Source of the DNA: Canibacter zhuwentaonis
GTDB taxonomy: Bacteria > Actinomycetota > Actinomycetes > Actinomycetales > Microbacteriaceae
Assembly (NCBI RefSeq): GCF_018531125.1
Contig: NZ_JAHDSY010000003.1
Reading direction: 5' to 3' (one strand)
Length of the DNA stretch: 42,874 bases
The notes beneath the pieces were generated by a model, which saw nothing but the letters and a program-made list of their open reading frames with translations, searched no databases and had not been told where the DNA came from. Shown here in pieces: positions 24,959 through 30,913 of the stretch; position 1 is the first letter of the stretch; every line of letters begins with the position of its first letter. Made by a program: the position numbers and the translations under genes.

Positions 24959-24961
24959 TGA

Positions 24962-25150
24962 GCTACTTCTTATTTTAGCACATATTCTTTTAGATGCTGG
25001 GCGGTGGGGTGCAAGTATGCGTATGCTTCCTGGCATACCCATGCCTTCGATCGTGTAAATCGGTACACTTTTCATGTGCTCAAAGTGGCTGAGCAGCACA
25101 CAGTGATCGAACTGGGCAAGAACGGATGCGCTCTCTACGGACGCGCCTAG
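24962..25150 (+). other. Unassigned coding-like remnant
   Basis: In the same frame as the pseudogene, after the double stop, 62 open codons run to TAG (25148-25150) and end VLKVAEQHTVIELGKNGCAL then YGRA. There is no start codon with a ribosome site. Codon use in the last third (CTG, GGC, AAG, AAC, CGC) looks gene-like. It may be a fragment of a second decayed gene; no family recognised. The following 25151-25280 shows nothing I can name. Confidence 0.3.
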
Positions 25151-25280
25151 AAACAGGAAGCAAAATAATTAAGCAGCAAGTCGCTTAAAAACCCTTTTGT
25201 CAGGCAACTAACTAAGAACTACCTCTGCACAACAGACAGTTCCAGTCCGCTCTGTGATGGCAAAGTGCATGGCCGGGATA

Positions 25281-25376
25281 TTGTAACAATTGACACACTA
25301 GTCAAATTAGGTAAAAGTCTCCCTACGTTGACAATTAAAATAATGCTTGCGCCAATTCTGTGTAGGCTGATATCAT
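25281..25376 (+). promoter_or_regulatory. Candidate promoters and operator of the peptide operon
   Basis: Two candidate promoters: TTGACA (25290-25295) with TAAAAG 16 bp on (25312-25317), and TTGCGC (25347-25352) with TATCAT 18 bp on (25371-25376). The first -35 lies in the inverted repeat TTGAC-ACACTA-GTCAA (25290-25305), directly after TTGT-A-ACAA (25281-25289), which together look like a repressor site. Another TTGACA is at 25328 but lacks a well-placed -10. Confidence 0.45.
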
Positions 25377-25381
25377 AAAGC

Positions 25382-25402
25382 TGGGAGTTGCAAAAGCTCC
25401 CA
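25382..25402 (+). promoter_or_regulatory. Hairpin in the precursor leader
   Basis: TGGGAG (25382-25387) can pair with CTCCCA (25397-25402) in the 5' leader, upstream of an optimal AAGGAGG (25427-25433). It leaves the ribosome site free; an mRNA-stability role is possible. Confidence 0.35.
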
Positions 25403-25438
25403 ATCCCCTATCAAAAATAGTAAACGAAGGAGGGAAAA

Positions 25439-25501
25439 ATGGACGTGAAGGTTGAACGCGCTGAAGAGGTAGAAGCCGCCGCATGGTGGATCATCTTCTA
25501 A
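25439..25501 (+). CDS. RiPP precursor peptide candidate (20 aa)
   Basis: Encodes MDVKVERAEEVEAAAWWIIF, then TAA. AAGGAGG five nt before the ATG is the strongest ribosome site in the region, as expected for an abundant precursor. The peptide has an acidic, amphipathic first part (E6, E9, E10, E12), an AAA at 13-15 resembling a protease site, and a very hydrophobic C-terminus, WWIIF. It contains no Cys, Ser, Thr, Asn, Gln, Gly, Pro or His, so azoline, lanthionine and thioether chemistry is impossible. Followed by a hairpin and then a stand-alone E1-like enzyme, an M50-like protease and ABC transporters. Core and leader boundaries are inference: the core could be WWIIF, or the adjacent Glu pair could be the modified site. 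Confidence 0.75.
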   Translation: MDVKVERAEEVEAAAWWIIF

Positions 25502-25509
25502 TTAAAAGG

Positions 25510-25547
25510 GTAAGTACGGGTTCACTTTTTTGGACACCCGTACTTAC
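25510..25547 (+). repeat. Intercistronic hairpin between precursor and E1 gene
   Basis: GTAAGTACGGGT (25510-25521) pairs perfectly with ACCCGTACTTAC (25536-25547), loop 14 nt, no following T-run. It most likely stabilises the precursor mRNA or partly attenuates transcription so that the precursor is made in excess over the enzymes. Confidence 0.75.
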
Positions 25548-25564
25548 TGTTATAAAGGACTGTT

Positions 25565-26692
25565 ATGTATTCTAATCCGCTTATTAAGAAATCATTACCT
25601 GTTTATGATTTAACGGATACTGTGTTTCGTATAGGGGCACAGCTGGGCATTACCGCACAATTTACAGATCCAAAAGGTCAGATGAGAACTCTCGTGAACG
25701 CTTTAGACGGATCTTCAGTAGGTGATGTGATTAACCGAGTCCAATTAGTCCACCCAGATCTATCTTCACAAGATATTATCAAGGGGCTAGATATACTCGC
25801 CCAGTACGGACTATTAGACGACAAGCATGAATATGATAGCATCCCGGAGCGATATTTATCAAATGTTGAATATTACGCGGCGCAGCCTAGTGGGAGTTCT
25901 TTAAAAGCAGAAATAGCGCATAAGACATTAGCTAGAACTACAGTAGCGTTGCTGGGTCTTGGCGGCGGTGGGTCTAACATCGCAACACTCCTCTCTGGTA
26001 TTGGATTTGGTAAGGTAACTCTTGTGGATTATGACAAAGTTGAGTTATCGAATCTGGGAAGACAATTCCTATATCGGTCTTCTGATATAGGAAAGCTAAA
26101 GGTTGAAGCAGCTGTGGCGGCTTTAAACGATATGAATCCTGATTTGAAGGTAGAAGGCGTAAATAAGCGAATCAGTTCAGTGGGTGATGTTGAAGCAGTT
26201 ATAAGCGATGCAGATATAGTTATATGCGCGCTTGACGAGCCGCCGTTTGTGGCTCAACGGAGAGTTAATAAAGCAATTGTGAATCTAAATAAGCCCTGCG
26301 TTTTTGGAGCTACACAACTTACGCACGGTCGTGTTTTTACAATAATCCCGGGGAATACTGGTTGTTTCGATTGCCTGAATCTATACTACTCGAAGAATGA
26401 TGCAAATTTTGTAGCTCAGTTCAGAGGCTTTCACGAATCTGGATTTACGCCTCCAACTATTGCTTATGGTCCTTCAATATGGCAGATTGCATCCGTTATG
26501 GTTGATGAGTGTGTTCGGCTGGTAACAAACTTTGCTGAACCTAAAACTCTGGGACACCAGCATGAAATAGATTACGTGAATTACACTAGTTTTTCACATC
26601 CCGACTGGCCAAAATTTGATAAATGCCCAACATGCGGTCATGGGAGGTATGAAGACTGGGAGATATTTTCGTACTATAACGAGGATGTCTAG
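25565..26692 (+). CDS. ThiF/E1-like adenylating enzyme (RiPP maturase)
   Basis: 375 aa. Residues about 1-105 form a small alpha/beta domain without catalytic motifs (ending IIKGLDILAQYGLLDD), the position and size of the peptide-clamp/RRE domain in MccB-like enzymes. The adenylation domain has the nucleotide loop LGLGGGGSN (130-138), acidic pair DYD (155-157), NLGRQ (163-167), GKLKVEAA (176-183) and ALDEPP (222-227). Zinc ligands are probably CFDC (267-270) and CPTC (354-357). No YcaO domain is fused or nearby and no catalytic thioester Cys is evident. It probably adenylates a carboxylate of the 20-aa precursor encoded 63 bp upstream. Nearest functional analogues by architecture: MccB and PaaA. 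AAGGA five nt before ATG. Confidence 0.85.
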   Translation: MYSNPLIKKSLPVYDLTDTVFRIGAQLGITAQFTDPKGQMRTLVNALDGSSVGDVINRVQLVHPDLSSQDIIKGLDILAQYGLLDDKHEYDSIPERYLSNVEYYAAQPSGSSLKAEIAHKTLARTTVALLGLGGGGSNIATLLSGIGFGKVTLVDYDKVELSNLGRQFLYRSSDIGKLKVEAAVAALNDMNPDLKVEGVNKRISSVGDVEAVISDADIVICALDEPPFVAQRRVNKAIVNLNKPCVFGATQLTHGRVFTIIPGNTGCFDCLNLYYSKNDANFVAQFRGFHESGFTPPTIAYGPSIWQIASVMVDECVRLVTNFAEPKTLGHQHEIDYVNYTSFSHPDWPKFDKCPTCGHGRYEDWEIFSYYNEDV

Positions 26693-26700
26693 AGGTATTG

Positions 26701-27471
26701 ATGCGTTTTCGTACTCTCAAAGATGGTCGCGTGGTAGTGACGAACGCATCGTTGACTCCGCTTATTTTTAATAGTCTAGAGGATTGGAACAACTGGAAAC
26801 ATTCTCACAGTGATGCGAATGAAAGCCAGGACATTAGACAACCCGAAGGCATATTCTGGGAAATATCACGCCTACTTGTTCGTTTGCTCGGTACGGCAGG
26901 TCTTTGCCTAACATTGGTATTTATTTTATCACATAGCATATTGCCTTCAGCGAGGATATGGGCTTTGCTTGACCACAGTCTACTGATTAGTTTCTTATTA
27001 CTTGTATTGGTGGCTATTGTGAGCACAGTGGCGCATGAACTGATGCACATGATTTTTGGAAGATCAATACATCTGTCTAGTAACCTTATAACTTTTGTAA
27101 TGCGAACAAAGCTTAATCATATTTGGTCGTGGCCTAAACTCTGTGCTATAGACGCATTGCTTTTGGGGATAGCTCTGGACTTTGCCTTGGCGGGCGTCGC
27201 TGTTTTATTCTTTTTAACTACAGGCATCCAATTCGCCTTGTTTGTTTGGTCAGTTTTAGTCTTTCGAATACTATGGCAATTCAATATTTTTGCAAAACGA
27301 GATGTTGCACTAACAATTAATTTTTTGTTAGACAAGCCCGAGGGGTTTCTGCATAGGTTAGATTGGCGTGTTAGATCTGGTCTTGCTATTTTTTGTGATA
27401 CCATTTACCTTGCTTGCTGGGTGTTTCCGCTCCTGGTTGATTTACCCCAAGGAGGTTTCAGATGGCTCTAG
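26701..27471 (+). CDS. M50-like membrane metalloprotease (RiPP-associated)
   Basis: 256 aa from the ATG at 26701 (AGAGG upstream; the preceding TTG is less likely). A soluble N-terminal part of about 50 residues precedes about six hydrophobic segments. The zinc motif HELMH is at residues 112-116 inside the second TM region. The segment FNIFAKRDVALTINFLLDKPE (starting at 194) matches the second M50 motif (N-x-x-x-K-x-D...LL-x-x-P), making D201 the probable third ligand. In other RiPP systems (YydH in yydFGHIJ) an M50-like protein releases the mature peptide from its leader; here it would cut the 20-aa precursor. It begins 8 bp after the E1 stop and overlaps the next gene by 10 bp. Confidence 0.75.
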   Translation: MRFRTLKDGRVVVTNASLTPLIFNSLEDWNNWKHSHSDANESQDIRQPEGIFWEISRLLVRLLGTAGLCLTLVFILSHSILPSARIWALLDHSLLISFLLLVLVAIVSTVAHELMHMIFGRSIHLSSNLITFVMRTKLNHIWSWPKLCAIDALLLGIALDFALAGVAVLFFLTTGIQFALFVWSVLVFRILWQFNIFAKRDVALTINFLLDKPEGFLHRLDWRVRSGLAIFCDTIYLACWVFPLLVDLPQGGFRWL

Positions 27472-28394
27472 AGATACTTGAGGTTAGTAAGCGTTACAGG
27501 CTATCAAGAAAATATGCCTTACGTTCAGTCAGCTGGTCGAGTGAGGACGGTAACATTATCGGTTTGACTGGACATAATGGGGCTGGCAAATCGACTTTGA
27601 TGGGAATCCTCTCAGGAAATATCAAACCCAGTTACGGTGAAGTTCGTATAGATTCTGGACAAAATATTTTGCGCCACCCAAATAAATGTCGTGAAACTTT
27701 CGCGTTTATGACTCAAAGCTATGCTTATTTGCGTGGAGTCACGCCTCAGGAAGCTCTAATGAGCGCTGCTATGATTCGGGGAATATCTCGAAATCAAGCA
27801 CGAAGCAACATTGCAGAATATTTCGAGGCTCTTAAACTTGACGCTTGGGCAAAATCTCCTTCAGAGAGTCTTAGCGGGGGCGTACTTCGTCTTGTGTCAC
27901 TGGGAATGGCTCTTATCCAAGGGGCTTCTTACACCCTCTTGGATGAGCCAACTAATGATGTTGACCCTGAGCGACGTTCCTTAATGTGGGATTTCTTGCG
28001 AACTCAAACCGATAAAGGGAGAACTTTTATAGTCACCTCTCACAATTTGGATGAAATTGATGCTAATTCCTCCCATGTTCTGGTTCTTAATAACGGAGAG
28101 TTGGTTTATTCCGGTCAAACAAAGAGTCTTTCTAAACTTACCGATAACGTTCGTTTTGAGGTGGTCTACGACACTCGGTTTATTCCGGATTATTCTAAGA
28201 ATTATATCTCCGAGGCTGTCGGAAACAAAGTTGTTTATATCGTTCCTCGAAAAGATATCATTTCTTTTTTGAGATCCATAGAGAATCAAATGACCGCCGG
28301 AACTATCCACGATTTTAATGCTGCTTTTACTCCCCGATTTGCCGACATTTATGAAAGCTTGCAGGCGCTCAATACAAGGGAGCTGGAAAAATGA
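27462..28394 (+). CDS. ABC transporter ATPase 1 of the peptide operon
   Basis: 310 aa. Walker A GHNGAGKST, Q-loop FMTQSYAYLRGVT, signature ESLSGGVLRLVSL, Walker B YTLLDEPTNDVDPE, H-loop TSH, then a C-terminal regulatory-like domain of about 90 residues as in CcmA/BcrA-type exporters. AAGGAGG precedes the ATG. It pairs with the permease that overlaps by 4 bp. Expected to export the mature peptide or provide self-immunity; the sequence cannot tell which. Confidence 0.85.
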   Translation: MALEILEVSKRYRLSRKYALRSVSWSSEDGNIIGLTGHNGAGKSTLMGILSGNIKPSYGEVRIDSGQNILRHPNKCRETFAFMTQSYAYLRGVTPQEALMSAAMIRGISRNQARSNIAEYFEALKLDAWAKSPSESLSGGVLRLVSLGMALIQGASYTLLDEPTNDVDPERRSLMWDFLRTQTDKGRTFIVTSHNLDEIDANSSHVLVLNNGELVYSGQTKSLSKLTDNVRFEVVYDTRFIPDYSKNYISEAVGNKVVYIVPRKDIISFLRSIENQMTAGTIHDFNAAFTPRFADIYESLQALNTRELEK

Positions 28395-29140
28395 CTTCAG
28401 CCAACCAAATCGTGGGCATCCTATGGTTTACTTTCCTACGATACAAAGCTTTATGGGTTGTACTCCCCGGTGTTCAAATACTTTTTAGTCTTGCAGTTTT
28501 TTGGGGATTACCTTTAATTGCTGGTCATTCTCAAGATTCATCACCAATTACCAGTGGTAAGACTTTGTGTTCTGTCTGGTTACTGAGCTCAATAATAATC
28601 GGTCTTTCTATTTGCCCCCAAATTATTTCCGAAAGCAATTTGAGCGGATACGTAGATTATGTAAAAACATTGCCTGTTCGTCGATCTACGATCTTTTTAT
28701 CTGAGCTTTTTGTTTGGTTAATTATGTCATCGCTTGGATTTGTCATTAGCTTTTTCGTGGCTATGTTAAAGTTTCGTAATCTTCCACCAATTCGCTTAGA
28801 GTCATTTCTATTCGCGATGCTTTTGGTTTGTATTTATGTAGGTCTTGGTATCGTGTTGGCTCTCTATTTTAAACTTGGGCTTGTTCAGCTCCTTAGTCAA
28901 GCGTTGGCCCTGATCGCATTTTTATTTACGCCGCTTTTGTATCCGGCCGACAGGCTTCCTGATTGGTTAGTTTTAATTCACTGGCTACTACCGTTTTATC
29001 CTGGTTTACGAGTTCTGGAATGGTCTCAGGGATTATTAAACGTTACCTATACAGAATTATGGCGAGACTTTTCCGTTCTATTTTTCTGGTTTGTTGCGCC
29101 TTTTGTGTTAGCTATTAGTAGACTGAGGAAGAGAGAATGA
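28391..29140 (+). CDS. ABC-2 permease 1 of the peptide operon
   Basis: 249 aa, six hydrophobic segments (about 17-40, 55-75, 98-120, 135-157, 161-180, 220-242). The phrase SGYVDYVKTLPVRRSTIFLSELFVW is the cytoplasmic coupling region seen in ABC-2 permeases. GC is about 40 percent by eye, the lowest of the operon. ATGA overlaps on both sides place it in one transcription and translation unit with both ATPases. Confidence 0.8.
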   Translation: MTSANQIVGILWFTFLRYKALWVVLPGVQILFSLAVFWGLPLIAGHSQDSSPITSGKTLCSVWLLSSIIIGLSICPQIISESNLSGYVDYVKTLPVRRSTIFLSELFVWLIMSSLGFVISFFVAMLKFRNLPPIRLESFLFAMLLVCIYVGLGIVLALYFKLGLVQLLSQALALIAFLFTPLLYPADRLPDWLVLIHWLLPFYPGLRVLEWSQGLLNVTYTELWRDFSVLFFWFVAPFVLAISRLRKRE

Positions 29141-29787
29141 TCGGACGTGTTGAAGTTGACTCTTTGTCTTGTGCGGTAAATGGCAAACAGATTTTAAAGA
29201 ATATTTCTCTCTCTTTGTCTGCTGGTGATACTGTGTTGCTTACCGGGGCGAACGGGTCTGGCAAAACGACTCTTTTGAAAGTTGTTGCGGGTATGTTGCG
29301 ACCAAGCGCAGGTCGCGTCACGTTTGCGGTATCGCCTGCGGCACCTAGCAAAGAGTCACCATTGAGATATCCGCGTGAGGATATGGGTGCGTTGATTGGT
29401 GATCCGGTGTTTTATCCAGGTATGACCTGTCGTAAAACTCTAGAATATCACGCGGCGCATTTTTCTCAGCGCGTTTCAGTAGCAGAAACGCTTGAGCGTT
29501 TTGATCTTACACAGCAGATTGATACTGCGACAGAAAGCCTGTCTGCAGGACAACGGATGCGTTTGGCGCTGGCGCGCGCATGGATTAATTCCCCAAGCCT
29601 GTTGCTGCTTGACGAGCCAGAAAATTCCCTAGACGCTGAGAGCAAAACACTGCTTGTTAAAATACTTGACAGCCACGCGGCAGAAGGTCGGATTAGCCTG
29701 ATCGTTACGCATGACCCAACCATGTTTGCGGGCGTGAGGCATACAACTTTTATGATTGACAACACTTCAGTGAGGGAGCGCACATGA
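29137..29787 (+). CDS. ABC transporter ATPase 2 of the peptide operon
   Basis: 216 aa, compact CcmA-like ATPase. Walker A GANGSGKTT, signature ESLSAGQRMRLALARAW, Walker B LLLLDEPENSLDAES, H-loop VTHD. ATGA overlaps connect it to permease 1 and permease 2. Base composition rises from here on (about 50 percent), so this second module may have a different origin from the first. Immunity or export of the peptide is inferred from position only. Confidence 0.85.
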   Translation: MIGRVEVDSLSCAVNGKQILKNISLSLSAGDTVLLTGANGSGKTTLLKVVAGMLRPSAGRVTFAVSPAAPSKESPLRYPREDMGALIGDPVFYPGMTCRKTLEYHAAHFSQRVSVAETLERFDLTQQIDTATESLSAGQRMRLALARAWINSPSLLLLDEPENSLDAESKTLLVKILDSHAAEGRISLIVTHDPTMFAGVRHTTFMIDNTSVRERT

Positions 29788-30467
29788 ATATCACCTATCC
29801 GATGCGGCTGACACGCAAGCATCTGATAATTATGGTTGCCCTGCGCCTTGGGGTGTTCGCCTTCGCGATTGTCTTTTTTGGTGTGGTGCTTTCGCTTGCA
29901 GCAGAGAGCAATATTGTCACTGCTCCGTTAGCCTGGTTTATTTCGTTTGCCATTTGCGCCTGGGTGTTCACGGTTACCGATACTTTCTGGCAGCGCAAAG
30001 GCATACTCACCCTGTATCACAAGCGTTATCGGTCAATGTATCTGTCGTATCCGCGCACTGCTGGGTACTACGTCGCGCGTGATGTTATGAGCGTAGCTTG
30101 GCCTTCCGTGTTGACCAACCTGCTCGTGTTAATGGGCGGCTCTGCGGTGATTCTCACAGTGCTGCAGGCAGAAAGCGAGTTTGTGGTGATGATTGTGGTG
30201 GCTGCGGGGCTTACCGGGCTACTGGCTTCGGCGCTGTATCTGTTGTCGTTGCTGGCAGGTGTCTTCTGGAGTAATGACGCTACAGCTCTGCTCGTTGCAT
30301 TCTGTCTTTCTATGTTGAGCGTCAACAGTTTTGCTAACTCGCCCCAGGGTGTATCACTCATTGTGCTTGTGTCCGTTACAGGTTCTGCGGTGCTTGCGAC
30401 TGTGGCGTGCTTTATACTTGTTTTGCGGTGGCTGTCGCGGCAAGGATTGATTGAGATTGGGAAGTAG
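29784..30467 (+). CDS. ABC transporter permease 2 of the peptide operon
   Basis: 227 aa membrane protein with six hydrophobic segments (about 15-35, 45-62, 98-120, 126-150, 160-175, 188-215) and an amphipathic region FWQRKGILTLYHKRYRSMYLSYPRT on the cytoplasmic side. No close family recognised beyond an ABC-2-like organisation. Its 4-bp overlap with ATPase 2 makes it that ATPase's partner. Confidence 0.7.
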   Translation: MNITYPMRLTRKHLIIMVALRLGVFAFAIVFFGVVLSLAAESNIVTAPLAWFISFAICAWVFTVTDTFWQRKGILTLYHKRYRSMYLSYPRTAGYYVARDVMSVAWPSVLTNLLVLMGGSAVILTVLQAESEFVVMIVVAAGLTGLLASALYLLSLLAGVFWSNDATALLVAFCLSMLSVNSFANSPQGVSLIVLVSVTGSAVLATVACFILVLRWLSRQGLIEIGK

Positions 30468-30480
30468 GAATAGGGAAGCC

Positions 30481-30663
30481 ATGTCAAAAATTTCAAAAAT
30501 TTTGTTGGGTGTTGCGGTGTTGTTTTTGCTCGCGGGAGGAGTCTTTGGGCTGCTGTGGTCTCGGCACGTGGTTAGTGATATAACCGGTTTCGCGAATACT
30601 GTGTCCTTGGTGCTGCTGGGTGTCGGCTGCGCGGTCGCTGCTGTTCTGCTGCGGAAACGTTGA
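30481..30663 (+). CDS. Small two-TM membrane protein (possible immunity or accessory)
   Basis: 60 aa from ATG 30481 (AGGGAAG upstream), MSKISKILLGVAVLFLLAGG. Two hydrophobic helices (about 7-25 and 38-56), a short polar loop WSRHVVSDITGFAN, and a basic C-terminus LLRKR. It lies 13 bp after permease 2 and is the last gene of the operon. Small membrane proteins at this place in bacteriocin operons are often immunity factors, but no family is recognised. Confidence 0.6.
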   Translation: MSKISKILLGVAVLFLLAGGVFGLLWSRHVVSDITGFANTVSLVLLGVGCAVAAVLLRKR

Positions 30664-30685
30664 GGGAGCTATTTATCTCCCTCAA
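30660..30685 (+). repeat. Operon-end hairpin overlapping the last stop codon
   Basis: TTGAGGGAG (30660-30668) pairs with CTCCCTCAA (30677-30685), loop 8 nt. The TGA stop (30661-30663) is within the left arm. It lacks a T-run and is probably a 3'-end stabiliser or weak terminator. The remaining spacer to 30842 shows no gene. Confidence 0.65.
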
Positions 30686-30842
30686 GTGGCTGGGTGGGTA
30701 GTCTTAGCAGATGCGCGGTGTGTGACAGATATTGAACCATTGCAAACGCTGTTTGATTAGGTGTTTTCAGGGGTTTGTGGTTGGTGGACTTTTTGTGTGG
30801 GTGAATTAATACCAGAGCGCAGATAACAACTTAGAAATCATT

Positions 30843-30877
30843 GCTTATGTTTCACGTGAAACATAAGCGGTTTTTTG
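30843..30877. other. parS site 5 within a terminator-like palindrome
   Basis: The parS 16-mer TGTTTCACGTGAAACA is at 30848-30863. The palindrome extends perfectly to about 26 bp (30843-30868, flanks GCTTA/TAAGC) and is followed by GG and TTTTTTG (30871-30877). On RNA this forms a stable hairpin plus T-run for plus-strand transcripts from the peptide operon. Confidence 0.9.
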
Positions 30878-30900
30878 TTTTTCTCCAAGCAAGGCACGGG

Positions 30901-30906
30901 TAGAAT
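30901..30906 (+). promoter_or_regulatory. -10 element for leaderless xth mRNA
   Basis: TAGAAT seven bp before the ATG at 30914, with no Shine-Dalgarno. A poor -35 (TTGTTT, 30876-30881) lies 19 bp upstream, next to the parS palindrome. Confidence 0.45.
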
Positions 30907-30913
30907 TGACCGT

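Noticed and set aside
25439..26692. Microcin C-type (MccA/MccB) nucleotide-peptide locus
   Set aside because: The precursor ends in Phe, not Asn, and no MccD/MccE-type gene follows; only the E1 enzyme type is shared.
25439..30663. Azole/TOMM, lanthipeptide, lasso or graspetide cluster
   Set aside because: No YcaO, LanM/LanB, lasso cyclase or ATP-grasp gene, and the precursor has no Cys, Ser or Thr.
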